Positions 11,235 through 22,994 of a stretch of DNA of 64,000 bases are shown in pieces. Source of the stretch: Sporothrix humicola. Taxonomy: Eukaryota; Ascomycota; Sordariomycetes; Ophiostomatales; Ophiostomataceae. The DNA lies in NCBI GenBank assembly GCA_021396245.1, contig WNYE01000045.1:1-64000 (forward strand), given 5' to 3'. The position numbers and the translations under genes were made by a program. Numbering within the stretch: position 1 is the first letter of the stretch; every line of letters begins with the position of its first letter. The notes under the pieces are model-generated. The model did not search any database. It was not told where the DNA came from and saw only the letters and a program-made list of their open reading frames with translations.

Positions 11235-14200
11235 TTAGAACAGGCGAATCTTGGCTCCGGATGAGGCAGATGCAGTAGCAGCAGAGCCGGTGACAGTGGC
11301 CAAGGCACCAGAGTAGCCCTGCATACCAGTGCCGGTCTGTGTGTGGCCTTGAGTATCGTTATTATTCTGGTTGTTAGGCTGCATCAGATTGGTGCTGTTG
11401 AGTTTCTCAGTGATGCTCGAGGGGATCTTGTCACCCGCAACAATAGGTGCGACAATGAGAGCGACGAAGACGACGAGCATCACAAAGTAAAGAATGGCAT
11501 AACGGATGACCCGTCTTCTCCGAAGCTTGGATTGCTTCATTGAGTAGATGGGTGGACGGATTTGGCGACTATGAAAAAGTTAGCAAACAGTGATATTCAC
11601 GGAAAAAAGGTAACAGTATTTCAGTGCGAGGTGTTGCGAGACAAAACATACCTGGGACGCAGCCAGAAGAGCATCATGGAGTGCAACTTGTCGACCTGGG
11701 GGATGAGGATGACGGGAAGCATCATGAACAAAAGAATGTGTCCAAGTACGAAATCACCAGCGAACATGGAGAGTTCCGTGATCTTGCACAAGTACTCGCG
11801 AGCGGGCTGGGATACGGAGTGCCAGCCCATGGAGTACCATTTGCCTGTCCAGAATGCAATATTCGACTGGTCGCTCTTGAACTCTCTTGTGAGGGCAACA
11901 GAGATGATGAGCTTTGTGATGAAGCGTTGAACAGCAACGACTGTGATCATGCCCAAAAGCGTACGGGCAAAATTGAAGCCTTCCAGGAAGAACATGACCT
12001 CGAAGAAGATAAGAAGCATGACCACAGCAACGCCATGGGCGATGGCTGCCAAGACACTGCCAAACTTCTTGCAGCACATACTCAGGATCGGGCCCATGCA
12101 ACAGGCCATGGCGAACATGGCGGCGAGAGTACCAGCATTGACGGCAATCGGGGCAAATGCGACAATGGCGACACGCAACAACGAAGCAGTTGGCTTTGCA
12201 TCAGGTTCATGCTTTATAACACCCGTCTGTGCGTTGATGTACAGGTAGGGAATCAGACAAACAACAACCAGGAGCAGAGGCGTGAGGATTTCGCTAAAGA
12301 AGATATTTGTGATTGCGGCCCGGGGAACATCAGCAGACAGTTTGCCAGATGGATCGCCAGCAGTCTTCCGCTTGTAGCCGGTAATGCGTGTGCGCGAAAG
12401 ACGGCTGTATGCAATCCAGGACGATGCGTGAGACCGAGAGTTTCCACGGGACAGCCAGCGAAGGAAGTCACGGTAGTCGATGAAGAAGTCGTTCCAGGCA
12501 AACTGGTGCGGGTTGTAAAGGAAGGGCGACACAATTAGGGCGAGGAGAGAAATCCAGAAATAGGTTAGAGCTGCTTGCCAAATCGTGACGGTGGCGAAGA
12601 GCAGCATCAACAACAGGCGCGCACCAAAGTAGATGGACGGACCAGCGAAACGGCAGAAGAGCACGCCGAATGGAATGCGAGCAGTGGCGAAACCACGACC
12701 CGTACCAATGTAACGAGCACCACCAAAAGACAAATCCTGCTGGACTGAGTTGGCGTAGATCTGACACACAAAGACCTCGAAGAATGGCGAGAACGAGAAG
12801 AATTGCTTGAGGAAACGCGTCACGGCGCGCAGGACACCACGCTCTGTTAACTCCTGAACAATGAGGGGAACGTATGACAAGAAGAAAACAAAGAAAATAG
12901 ACAGAATACACCGGTAAACCCAGTCGTTCAAGGCATCTGTGTTTTGACAGCCGGTAGGGAACAACGGGTCGGTGATCGGCACGTTGGTGTTGTACTCGCA
13001 AGGGATTGTCTCGTGGCGTAAAGCACCCAAGTTGATCAAACAGATCATGAACATCTGGACGGAAAGCATGATGAACATGTTGTTCAAGTGGAAACCGGGA
13101 TGGGCGTAGTAGAAAGACAAGAAACGATCAAGAGGCAGCTGTGTGCCCAAGTAATAGTACTCGCGAGACAACATCTGCTCACCCATACCAGTACCGATCT
13201 TTGTGGTAAAGTTCAGAATAGAGCCGAAACCAAGATCACGACCCTTACCACACTGGTAATACTCGCAATGCTTGATGCGGCCACCGCGCAGAAGAGCGTT
13301 CATGCCAGCGTAAATGTCTTCGTTCAAATGGAGACCCTTCTGGGCCTTGGAGACACCACCACGAGTTGTCATGAAGATACCGTTCAGGAAATCAGGATGG
13401 CCATAATGAAGTTTGCCACCAATTTGGGCCAATGTACGTGCGAAGAGGGTACCGAATGTTTGTTCTTTGCCGGCAGCGACATCACCGAGAATACCGATGT
13501 TCTCGGAGAAAATATACTCGCGCGCGCCGAGAATAGCAACAGGAGCAACAACAGGGTTCTTAACGCCAGGAGTGTACGGAGACACATTCTCCGTCTTCAT
13601 CTCCTCAAACTCGGCAAGCACACTGCGAATCTTCAAACACTCTTCGAGATAATTGTCCTGGTTGGCATCGATCAGTTGGATGTACTCGCCACGGTAGAAG
13701 ATCAGAGAGTGGTTCTGGTTGTCGGATTTGCCGTCGCCGAGAATCGGGTTGCCAGACAGCTGGATGCGGAACTTGGGACGACGCATGCCATTCTCCATGA
13801 TCTCAGAGTGACCATCAACAAGGGCAGAGTAGAGGCGAGGTTCTTCGCCCTCGCCGACAGGAGGTTCCTCGTCGAGATAGGCAATTTGCAGGTCGGGATA
13901 AGCACGGAGGAGGAACTCGGCGTTCTCCATCTCTTCCTTCTTGAACTTGGCGTAGCGTTGCATCGACACGATCAGCTTGAACTTGCGGCGAGCCATACGT
14001 TCCAGCTCACGCTCAAGTTTGTCCGAGTTTCCACCAAACATTTGTACGACTTCCGGGTTCTCCACACGGTAGAGAAGCTTGATGGCACGACTGTAGTTCA
14101 TGAAGCCGGAAACGGTACGGTACAAAGTCTGCGTGCGGAGGGAAGCCCAGATACGGGTGCGCAGTGTGTATTCTGGGGCGGACGACTTGAAACCAATGCA

Positions 14201-17200
14201 GTAGAACGGGAGATCGTCAATCTTGCTCTTTGCGGTGTCCTTTTCGCTCTTCTCCTGGTCGCTTCCGCCATTGAACTGCGAAGTCTCATCGGCAAGAATC
14301 TTGGTATCTTTCACAAAGCAATCCCATTCATGAGGGTGCAGTTGCTTGAGGTACTCGAGTTGTGTCACGCGCGAGTACGGTTCGTCCTCACGAATAATCT
14401 CGCGCAAAGACAGGAGAATCTTCTCACTATAATGGGGGATGAGAACAGTGAATGTCGGCATGTTGTCAACCGGTAGTGGTTCCGGAATTGGCGTCGACAG
14501 GGACTGTGCAAAAAAGGAAATGCGGCGCTCTGCCTCGCTGTGCGAAGGGAAAAATTCCGTCTTGAAAGAGTGATCTTCCTGCGACACGAAGAAGGTGGGA
14601 GCACGCAGGGTCCGCTTGCCCTCTTGTTCTGAAGGAACCTGGTGGTATAGAAGCTTCTGAACGTGGTCGATAGCCAACAAATGCTCGCGGTACATGGAGA
14701 TGACAATGGCATTCCAAATTTGGGAAATGAGGACCTTCGGCTTGTACTTGATTTCCATGTCCGTAGTAGCGAGGATCTTTGAGTAGATACGCTTAGGGAG
14801 ACGCGAGAAGATGTTGCGCCACGGGGTCCAGATGGATGAACCAAGGTAGAAAGACCGGGCGATCGAAAAGGCCGTGTTGAACAGAACGTACCACAGGAAA
14901 GTGTCCAGGAAGAAAAAGATCAGGTTCGTGAAGCCCATCAGACCAAGGAGAATTTTTGGCTGGTACTTGCACAGGTACTGCTTCAAAATTGTGTCACCGA
15001 GGCAACTGTCGACGTTCATGATAGCGAGGAACCGGATTGAATCACGGAACGCACGTGTAAGATACACGTATGATTCTCCCATCTTGGCGCCAAAGACGCA
15101 AGCCCAAAGGAAGTACGACAAGAGCATGTCATTGCCTTTGAGGCGGGGATAGCTGGCGGTGAAGGTCTGGCTGGCGACGTAGCGACGGGAGTTTTTGGTC
15201 AAGTAGCTACCAAAGAGTCCGCCCAGAGGCATGACGGCAAAGAAAAGGAATGTAATCACAGCAACGAAAAACTGCACGATACCGAGAATGAGTGCTGGCT
15301 TGCTCTCCTGTTTCTTCGTGTATGCGGCCAGGTCCTTCTCAGGCATGAAAACATAAACGCCGGGACCGAGGTTGATGATTAGGATGACGATCAGAAAGAG
15401 GAGTCGTTTGGTTAGATGCTGAGCTCCAGCCCAACGACGAGGAACATAGGCCCACTCCGCAAGCGTGGCCAAGACTTGAATGAGCGACGCGATTGCACCA
15501 CCGAAACCGACAATAGACCATTGAGCAGATGCAGGAGGCGACTGATTGACCTGCTGCTCGTAGTGGGGAACAAGGAGCGTGGGAGCGTTGTAAGAGGTGT
15601 AGAACCACCAGGCTGTCAAATGGATGATCCAAATGCGGTTGAAATTGACTAGGAGATGGAACCAAGAACGTGTCTCCTTGTACGTCTTGAAGAAGCACTT
15701 CTTCCACACGACATCCTGTAGCTTCAGGTAGCGCTCGGCGGGTGGAATGTCAACCAGCTTCGTCTTGTCTTCGAAGACAATGCGCTCAATACCTTCGGGA
15801 TACCAGAAAAGCTGGTTGCAGTCGTCATAGCCGATGATCTTGTTGTGGTCGCGTTCGCGGCGGATGTAAACGCCGTTCAGGATCTCATATCCTTGGTCAC
15901 GAACGTAGTTGTACAACGGAGTGATCACGTTGTTGAGGTATGTCAACTCCTCGACGGGTTCCACCTGATTCTGGCAGGCAGGCGAATTAAGGTAGTCGTC
16001 AGCACACTTGAAGATGAAGCAAAGGCACTCGGGCATGAAGCGGACTTGGTTGGCCTCGCCCCAGCAGAGAAGGTACAAGGCGACCTGGCGAACACGGTCG
16101 TGCTGGGACATGCCATTCATGCGAGTCTTCCAGCGGTACTCGGCTGCTTCAAGTGACTGGTCGCCCTCCAGATCTTCAAGAACCTGGTCTTCGTTCTCGG
16201 CATCAGCCTTCTTGTTCTTGCGCTTCTTGCGTTTGAGGCCGCGACCCTTCATATTGGCGAAACCAACAGCGTCATCCAGGTCCAGATGGGCAGCAAAGTA
16301 CCACTTCCTGTAGTTGGCATTCTCACCACCAATGTAGTCGGCGTGGAGAGACAGTAGAGCTTGGTTGGGAGTCATGCGCGAAGCACGCGAATCGAGGAGG
16401 GTCATCAGATGATCGTACATGTTCCGCATGCTGTCACGCTGGAAACCGAACTTGGCAGTGAGATCCATGAATATGTCCTCGATCTCTTCTTTTGACAAAG
16501 GGATCTGGGCATCAGCGGTCCACGCAGGGTAGGGCTCGCGGGAGCGCTGCCCGGCGGGGAGGACATTGCCGTAGTCGAGACCATAATTGGGGGTAGAAGC
16601 GCCCGACGACCGGTTGTTTCCGTACGAGATCTGAGACGAAGGAGGACGGTAGCCGCGGCCACCAGGAGGCATTTGGCCGTCATTGTAACCATTGTACCGC
16701 TCATCACCACGGCCGTAGTAGTCCATGTCGGTAGCGCGCGCCATGTCTGAGCGCATGGTAAAGTCGCTGAAAGTTTCCGAATCCTCCTCAGACCCGTGGC
16801 GTTGGCCGCCGTGACCATGGCCTCCAGATTGATCGTAACCTTGGTCATAGTAACCGTTATGCTGGCCATGATGCTGGCCACCGTGTTGACCATTGTCGTA
16901 GTATTCATCCTGGTAATGGTCCTGGTTTTCGTAGTACCCGCCATCCTGGTGGTATGGGTTGTTGGCATCGGCGTTGTAGTAGCCACTGAGCACAAATGCG
17001 TTAGAACAAGATTTTATGAGCAGCGACATAGATAGGATGTGGAAGGCCGTGAGGCCCTAACAGGAAAATTCTTACGCTTCATCGTAGTAGCCATCATTGT
17101 TGTGCTGACCGTTGTGGTCGTAGCCCCCATGCTGATCATGGTACTGCTGGTCGTCCTGATAGTATGGCTCGGCGTCGCCATGTTGTTGGTGGTGTTGATC

Positions 17201-17251
17201 CTGATGGCCGTAGCCGTGATCATAGTTGTTGTGGCCGGGGTAATCAGCCAT
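11235..17251 (-). CDS. FKS1: 1,3-beta-D-glucan synthase catalytic subunit (GT48)
   Basis: Three exons (17251..17076, 16985..11652, 11568..11235) give 1947 residues. The enzyme polymerises UDP-glucose into cell-wall 1,3-beta-glucan at the plasma membrane and is the target of echinocandins. The N-terminus (MADYPGHNNYDHGYGHQDQ onward, about 160 residues) is rich in His, Gln, Tyr and Gly, as in other filamentous fungi. The FKS1 N-terminal domain lies at about 340-460 (HDRVRQVALYLLCWGEANQ) and the GT48 domain at about 890-1600 (PTFTVLIPHYSEKILLSLRE onward), flanked by two membrane-helix groups. The last exon encodes a Lys/Arg-rich turn, one helix (YAILYFVMLVVFVALIVAP) and a Thr/Ser/Gly-rich tail. 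Hot-spot 1 is unusual: residues 700-708 read YLTRAFRDS where most fungi have FLTLS[FIL][KR]DP. Hot-spot 2 corresponds to DWVYRCIL (1413-1420). The hot-spot 3 Trp (W757) is kept. Confidence 0.97.
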
Positions 17252-18900
17252 TTTGACGAAGTTCTGTTCAAGATTGCAACCACATTAGCGCATGATCCGA
17301 CGAGTCTTCTTAAACAAGAAGATCGAGACATGAGATAGCCGCATACTTGGCGGGACAATGTGCCCGACTGCAAGGAGGGAAACGACGAGACAGTGCACCG
17401 TTTTCGTTGATTGCACAACTTACCAATTAAACTTGCATGGGAAGCGAATGGATGCAGGATACAGCAAGGGAAAAAATGGCCTGTAGCCGGGATTGCAATA
17501 GAGGGCAAAGACAAAGGCAAGCAAGAGCCAAAGCACGGATGTCCGTAAAAAGTTGCAAGATGTGGCCGGCCACAGCAGGAGAACCCGAAGCGCCCGGTTT
17601 GCGTTTTGGAAGAGTGGTGGTTAGGGCACGGCAACCAAGAAATACGGTGCCGAGTAAAGCGAGTGGAAGCGGCCGGCTGCAAAAGTTTGCAGTCGGTCGA
17701 AGAGAGAACAATGGGGGATATATGTCGGTCGGAAAGGGTCGGTCTCTAAATCCAGCAGGTTGCGTCACGCAAAAGCGAGGATCAGGTGTCCAAGAAAAGA
17801 AAGACAGACGACAAATGAATGAAAGGCAGAGATTGAAAAGAGCGAAATAAAACAGAGCGATCGTAAGACGGTAAAAGGTGAAGGCTTCGCAGCAGATGTC
17901 CAAGTGACGGTCCTCTGCGATTTGTCGTGACTATTCACGCCTTCCGTGTCGCGATTCTCGTCCCGGCGATGCAGAACGAGACTTAACGATAAACGATGTG
18001 AGCAGGACGGTAGGCAATGTGAATAAAGTCGTCCTCGTCGAGTGTTGAAGACGGATTGGAGCGAGGAGCGAGTGACGAGAACAGAAAAAACGAGTAAAGG
18101 GAAGAAAGAAAAATGAAAGAGAGGGATAGACAAAGAAAATGGCAGTGCTAGGATGGTGAGAAGAAAGTTGGGCGGGAGAAAGAAAGGGGAAAGGGATGGC
18201 GTACCGGACAGGGGCAAACAGGGGGGTTCGAGAGAAAGAGCAGAAGAGGCCGCACGGGAGAAAAGTTGGATGTCAATTACGCTGTTGCAAATGCAGACAG
18301 GGAGTGACGAGGGAGCAATGGGGAATCGAAAGGGGTTGGCAGGGTGGCTTCGACAGGTGCTATTGGCCCAAATTAGCTGGGCGGGTAGAGAAATCAGGAA
18401 AGGAGAGGCTCCTCCAGAGGCCCGCAGCACGTTGTCTACCTGTCAATCCTGAATCTGGGCCGCGGGCACTTTACGAAAACTGGAAATGTCCTTGAGGACT
18501 GGGAGACACGGCGGACGGAGAATTTGCTTTGTAGATAAGGTACATTGTTTTTGGCAACACTTTGCAGGGAATGAGGAGTAACCCAGTCGGATTTGTGATT
18601 CTGACAAAACATGACTTGGCTAAGCCTAACTAGAAGAGAGGCAGGAACGCAAGGAATGGCCAGGGGACGACCGCACAGATGAGACAGAGCAGGCGCGCAC
18701 GCGAAAATATCGTCGAGGAAGGCGCGTCCAACACAGCTGGATGATGATGGCTTGTCAGGGCGGGAGCGTCAACAGAAGGCAGAAAAAGGGGTAATGCAAT
18801 CCACAAACAGAGCTAGGCTGCCCGCTAGGGAGGCCGGAGTGGACTAGGGCGGGTGCTAGGGGCTGGTTGCAGAAGCTACAAATCTAAGTTTAGCAGGCGC
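17252..18900. other. FKS1 upstream region and likely leader
   Basis: On the FKS1 sense (minus) strand this stretch is strongly C/T-rich, as expected for a long pyrimidine-rich promoter and 5' UTR of a highly expressed filamentous-fungal gene. Long minus-strand open frames (17765-18430, 17427-17903) reflect this C/T bias (Leu/Ser/Phe/Pro-rich translations) and are not called as genes. Confidence 0.45.
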
Positions 18901-21900
18901 ACAAGGCCGTGAAACAGGAGTGGCCGGGCGCAGGCACGCCGGAAGGCCAGGAAATTGAGTGGGAATCCGTCAAAAAGAAACAAGTATTTCACTATCTCCC
19001 ACAGAGTGCCCGGAAGTACCGCAGCTCATTATCGGCTTGCAGAGTGTCCCAGTCCTTGTCCACGTACGCTCGACGTGTCCAGATGCACGAAGCAGGGGGC
19101 TGGCCATGTTCCACAGCAATACGACCCACATTGCTGTACTGGGTGGACAGGTGGGCTGGTGGACCCGCTAGGTACTTCTCGAAACACGTACCCAAAAGGT
19201 ACGCACAGTGTCGCCAACAACAGTGCAGACTGTGCCCCTAACAAGGGCAGACAACACGAAACGCTCAGTGACACTGTCGGGAAAATAACTGACAAAAGTT
19301 TACGATGTCAATTGTGTGAGCAAAGGAGTCTCGGGAGTGTTCCCTATGTATTTTAAGGGATAGAGACTGGTACCGGGTAGGACTGAAGACTCCGTACGAG
19401 GAAAAACTCGGTCTTGTGGAGGTGGAAGCTGAGGTCTTTAATGCCCATCAAGCCAGCCTCTGCGATCGAGGCCCTTAGAGGATGTGGAAACATTAACAGC
19501 TCGCAGCAAACCCACGCCAGCTGGGGCCAGAGACAAAGACAAAAAAGATACGTTGTTAGTCATGGGGAAAGCAGGTGGAAATAGCGGAGCAAACATCTCG
19601 AAAGTACGCACGCTGCCACACACTACTTTGTTTGTAAAAGGAAGGGCAGACGATAAAGGGCGAGGTCGTAAACAAGTAAAAGAACACGAGGAATTGCGCG
19701 TTTGTTAGACATCAGCACCAAGTGTACGACGTATGTATCATCGCCTTACCGGGCACGAGTGAGGGTACAGATAAGATACGAGATAAAGAACTGTCGACGA
19801 CCGAGTACCTGCAGCGGTTTTAGTAGCAGGATTCTTGAGATCTCTCCCAAGCAAATAATAGCTAGCTGCATTATTGGAACACGAAGTGGCAACAAGCATA
19901 CGGCGTAGGGACACCATCCGGTGCCTGGTGGAGTTTGGCAACGATAACGACAACTGTTCTGACGAAGACATAGGCCGTTCCGTAGAGCCTCTGCTGAGGG
20001 CCCCTCTTTTTTTTTCACTCGTTCTTTTTTTCTTTCTTGGACTGGCAAGTTTAGGCACGCTGTGTTTTATTGTGTAAGACCTATCATATTCTGCCCGAAC
20101 TCACAAACAATACCGAGGACTCCGTAATACGTCGCATAACAATTTTTTTCTAGATCTATCCACATTCCACCAGCCTTTTCGTCTGTTCTCTTCATCCCAC
20201 ACAGGCATGCAAGGTACTCCGGACTAGCGTGGGCTTTACCGTACATCCTCGACATCGTACAGATATCTACCAGCAAAACGTCAAGTCGAGGAAGACATGT
20301 TACAATCTTACGGAGTACGGAGGTACAGAATATTTAATCGCAGAACAAACAATACTGGCCATAATAAGGCAGGCTGGTCTGGAGGACTTTCCCTCCACCA
20401 CGAAAGAAGACGTGAGACTCCCAAAATTTTGCACCAAAAAATCGATTCAGTTGCTCAGTACGTCAAAAAATAAATAAAAAATTAAATAGTATCGATCATT
20501 GGCTTCGGTTCCTACTTTTTGTAGTCTTTTTTCTGTCTTGTTGGCCATTGTTTCGCTGATTTTGATGCGTTTTTTGCTGTTGTTTTTAGCAAAAACAGGC
20601 CAAATTTCAGTAGTGTAGAGATATTTGGAGTCTCACGTCTTTTTTAGTGGTGGAGTATCCCTCCAGAGCATGGCCCCGAAAATGAAGTAAAGGCCATTGT
20701 TTTATTTCTGGTCGTCGTTCGTATTGTATCCTGCGTAGTTTGCAATTTATCCATTCGGAGTAAGATACATATGCACACCGGAATAACGTATGAATTTGCC
20801 ATTTCTTGGTAGCCTGAACAGGATTGCTTGGAGCCGCTAAAAAGTTTGGGAGAGAACGAAGCATTGCATCGGTGACATATCGTTACATCCAACATCGATG
20901 ACGACAATAACACGGCTTTCTGCCAAGTCAATATGCAAGAGCCATATTTATGCACATGATATAGTATTGCATATTTAATAAAAAAAAAATAAAAAAAAAA
21001 AGTCTCGTTGCCTTCGTTCTGAGTTGTTATAGGCCATTCTCTATAAAATCGTGCCCGATATTCGAGAGACACAGCGGCTGGTTAATGGTCAACCATACCA
21101 GTTGCAAAGGATGCAAGAATGGGGAAACAAGCTTGCAGGCTTTCTACTGTGTAGGATACAAGATCTGACGACGATTTTGTCTTTTCCTCTTGTGAAGAGG
21201 CAAGATTCGTGGACATGAAAGAAATTCTATGGCTCCACCCCTTTTATTCTTGGCAGTTCTGATCGAGGCAATCTGTCGGGAAAGTCTACACAGTATCCTG
21301 CCAGCCAACTTCTTTCTTGGTTTTTTCGCCCACCCTGAAAGTCTTTTCTAGTCTTCGTCGTTCGCGCTATCAGTTTCTTCACGCACTATTTTTGTAATCC
21401 CCTCTTTCTATTTTTTGCTCGCACCACCCCTGTCCAGCCCACCATCCACGCCACTTAAACCGATCGTGCAGATCTACACAGTAGGATACCAGTAACTTCT
21501 CCTAGCTGAATCGAGAGGCTGCGAGGCGGCCTCCTTGGGAAAACCCCGCTCGCTTTAATACGACCTGACGACCTATTACGGGTGTCTGTTAAATACACGG
21601 TAATAAGGACTCGTCGCTCTATTATTTTTACCATGTCTCGCATGTGAAGCTATCAAGCTTTTTCAGTGTCTATTCATGTTGCTTGTCCAGTCGTGGAGTT
21701 TGCTAACCAGACGAGCCAGAACGAGCCAGACGACGACGTATGTTGAACAGATCAGGCTGATAAAGTATATTGTCTGTGTGATATAGCTCTTCTCGACACC
21801 AGTTGCTGCTCTCCCGAGGCATTGAAACAGCCAATACGAGTGGCTCATACCCGGAAAACCATCATGCACTGTGTTTGATCTGCACGTTCCTGTACGCCAC

Positions 21901-22994
21901 TCTTCACCCATCGTGAAAACCCGTTGCTGGCCAAGAAGTACACTCACAGTTTTTTGAGAACAGAAGCCTTTGTTGGCTTCACAGAATCCCATTAGATCAT
22001 GGTATTGCACCAAAGGTCAACAAGCGCGCATCGGATCTACTGCCTTCTCGTGCCGACCAAATCTAGTTTTCATCTGGTTAGAGAAACATCCAGGATGGGC
22101 CTACTATCGTACCGCTGTGGAGCTACAAAATGTTGGAAGAACTCATGTGCACGACGTAATATGGATGTTGTAAAGGATAACATTACCTGTACGAGGCTGC
22201 AATGCGCATGGTAAATACATTGGCTCAATTCCAACAGCACGGCCGTGCCCTCGATTGAGCATCCCGCCTTCATTGCGATAGAGCAAGCTCTATTCTTTGG
22301 GGGCTTTCAATGTATCTTCTACATGTTTTCACACTCAACAATAACTTAGGGCTACCAGTGGGCTAATATCTACATTACTAGCCCTGCTGTGACGAAACTG
22401 GCAACCTCGTGCAAATAAGTAATAACGCGAGTGTATGTTTCTTTGCTATTGCACTTTCTACATAGATCGATATCCATACAATACGCATCGTATTTCATTA
22501 CGCCTCTCGTAAAAATATGATTCCATAAGATCAACATTAGACGGCTCATTTTCCATTGCTCTCAAATGAAATGATGCGGACCGACGCAATGGAATCGTAC
22601 TTGTTGGTGCCAAATCTCAAGTTAGTTATTGGTGGAAAGGCGGGTCCTTTTGCTTAAAAAGAGCATCGCCTCTGCGTACGTTGCACTTCGTATCGAACAT
22701 ATCGTTTGTTTTGTGGGTGAACAAAACCAACCCTAGCCGTGGTAAGATCGTATGTAGTCCGAACGTCCCAATCGGATGTCGCCAAAAAGGGTGATGTCGA
22801 GATCACGTGCATATGTTGCCTTGCCAACGGGACGTTCCGTAGTTTGTTTCGAGAGGACGGCGGAAGGGACCTAAGATCTAGCGTTTGCGCCGTGAAGTTT
22901 GGAGATAGTAACATCGTATATTGTATATTCTCAGTAACGCCATATTTTATTTTTGCATTCGTCAACTCGTTTTGAATGCACCCTTGCCGCCAAC
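18901..22994. other. Gene-poor stretch, no supportable gene
   Basis: About 4.1 kb without a convincing coding region on either strand. It contains a 288-bp inverted-repeat element (20379-20666), several copies of a TACGGAGTA-like word (about 19389, 20119, 20309), a T-rich block (20008-20037) and an A-run (about 20980-21000). The last few hundred bases before 22995 should hold the promoter of the SprT/HMG gene. Confidence 0.45.
20379..20666. mobile_element. MITE-like inverted-repeat element
   Basis: The two ends are imperfect inverted repeats of about 45 bases. The left arm (20379 to ~20425) begins CTGGAGG and contains CTCCACCAC and AAGACGTGAGACTCC. The right arm (~20623 to 20666), read on the minus strand, begins CTGGAGG and contains the same words in the same order. 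The interior (about 195 bp) is A/T-rich with no coding capacity. Size, terminal inverted repeats and lack of coding fit a miniature inverted-repeat transposable element or a deletion derivative of a DNA transposon. I see no clear target-site duplication, so the boundaries and class are uncertain. Confidence 0.6.

Noticed and set aside
11235..11540. Separate small membrane protein gene
   Set aside because: The frame continues FKS1 after a standard intron (GTATGT ... TTTCATAG); the RQIRPPIYS join is conserved in FKS1 proteins, so it is the last FKS1 exon.
13088..14476. 462-codon open frame on the + strand
   Set aside because: It lies wholly antisense to conserved FKS1 coding sequence; the translation is the typical shadow of a G/C-biased gene and has no domain.
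17765..18430. 221-codon minus-strand frame upstream of FKS1
   Set aside because: Leu/Ser/Phe/Pro-rich translation of C/T-rich leader DNA; no domain, no splice continuity into FKS1.
21139..21310. Possible inverted repeat around ACTGTGTAG words
   Set aside because: Only 9-10 bases match and the flanks do not extend; likely chance.
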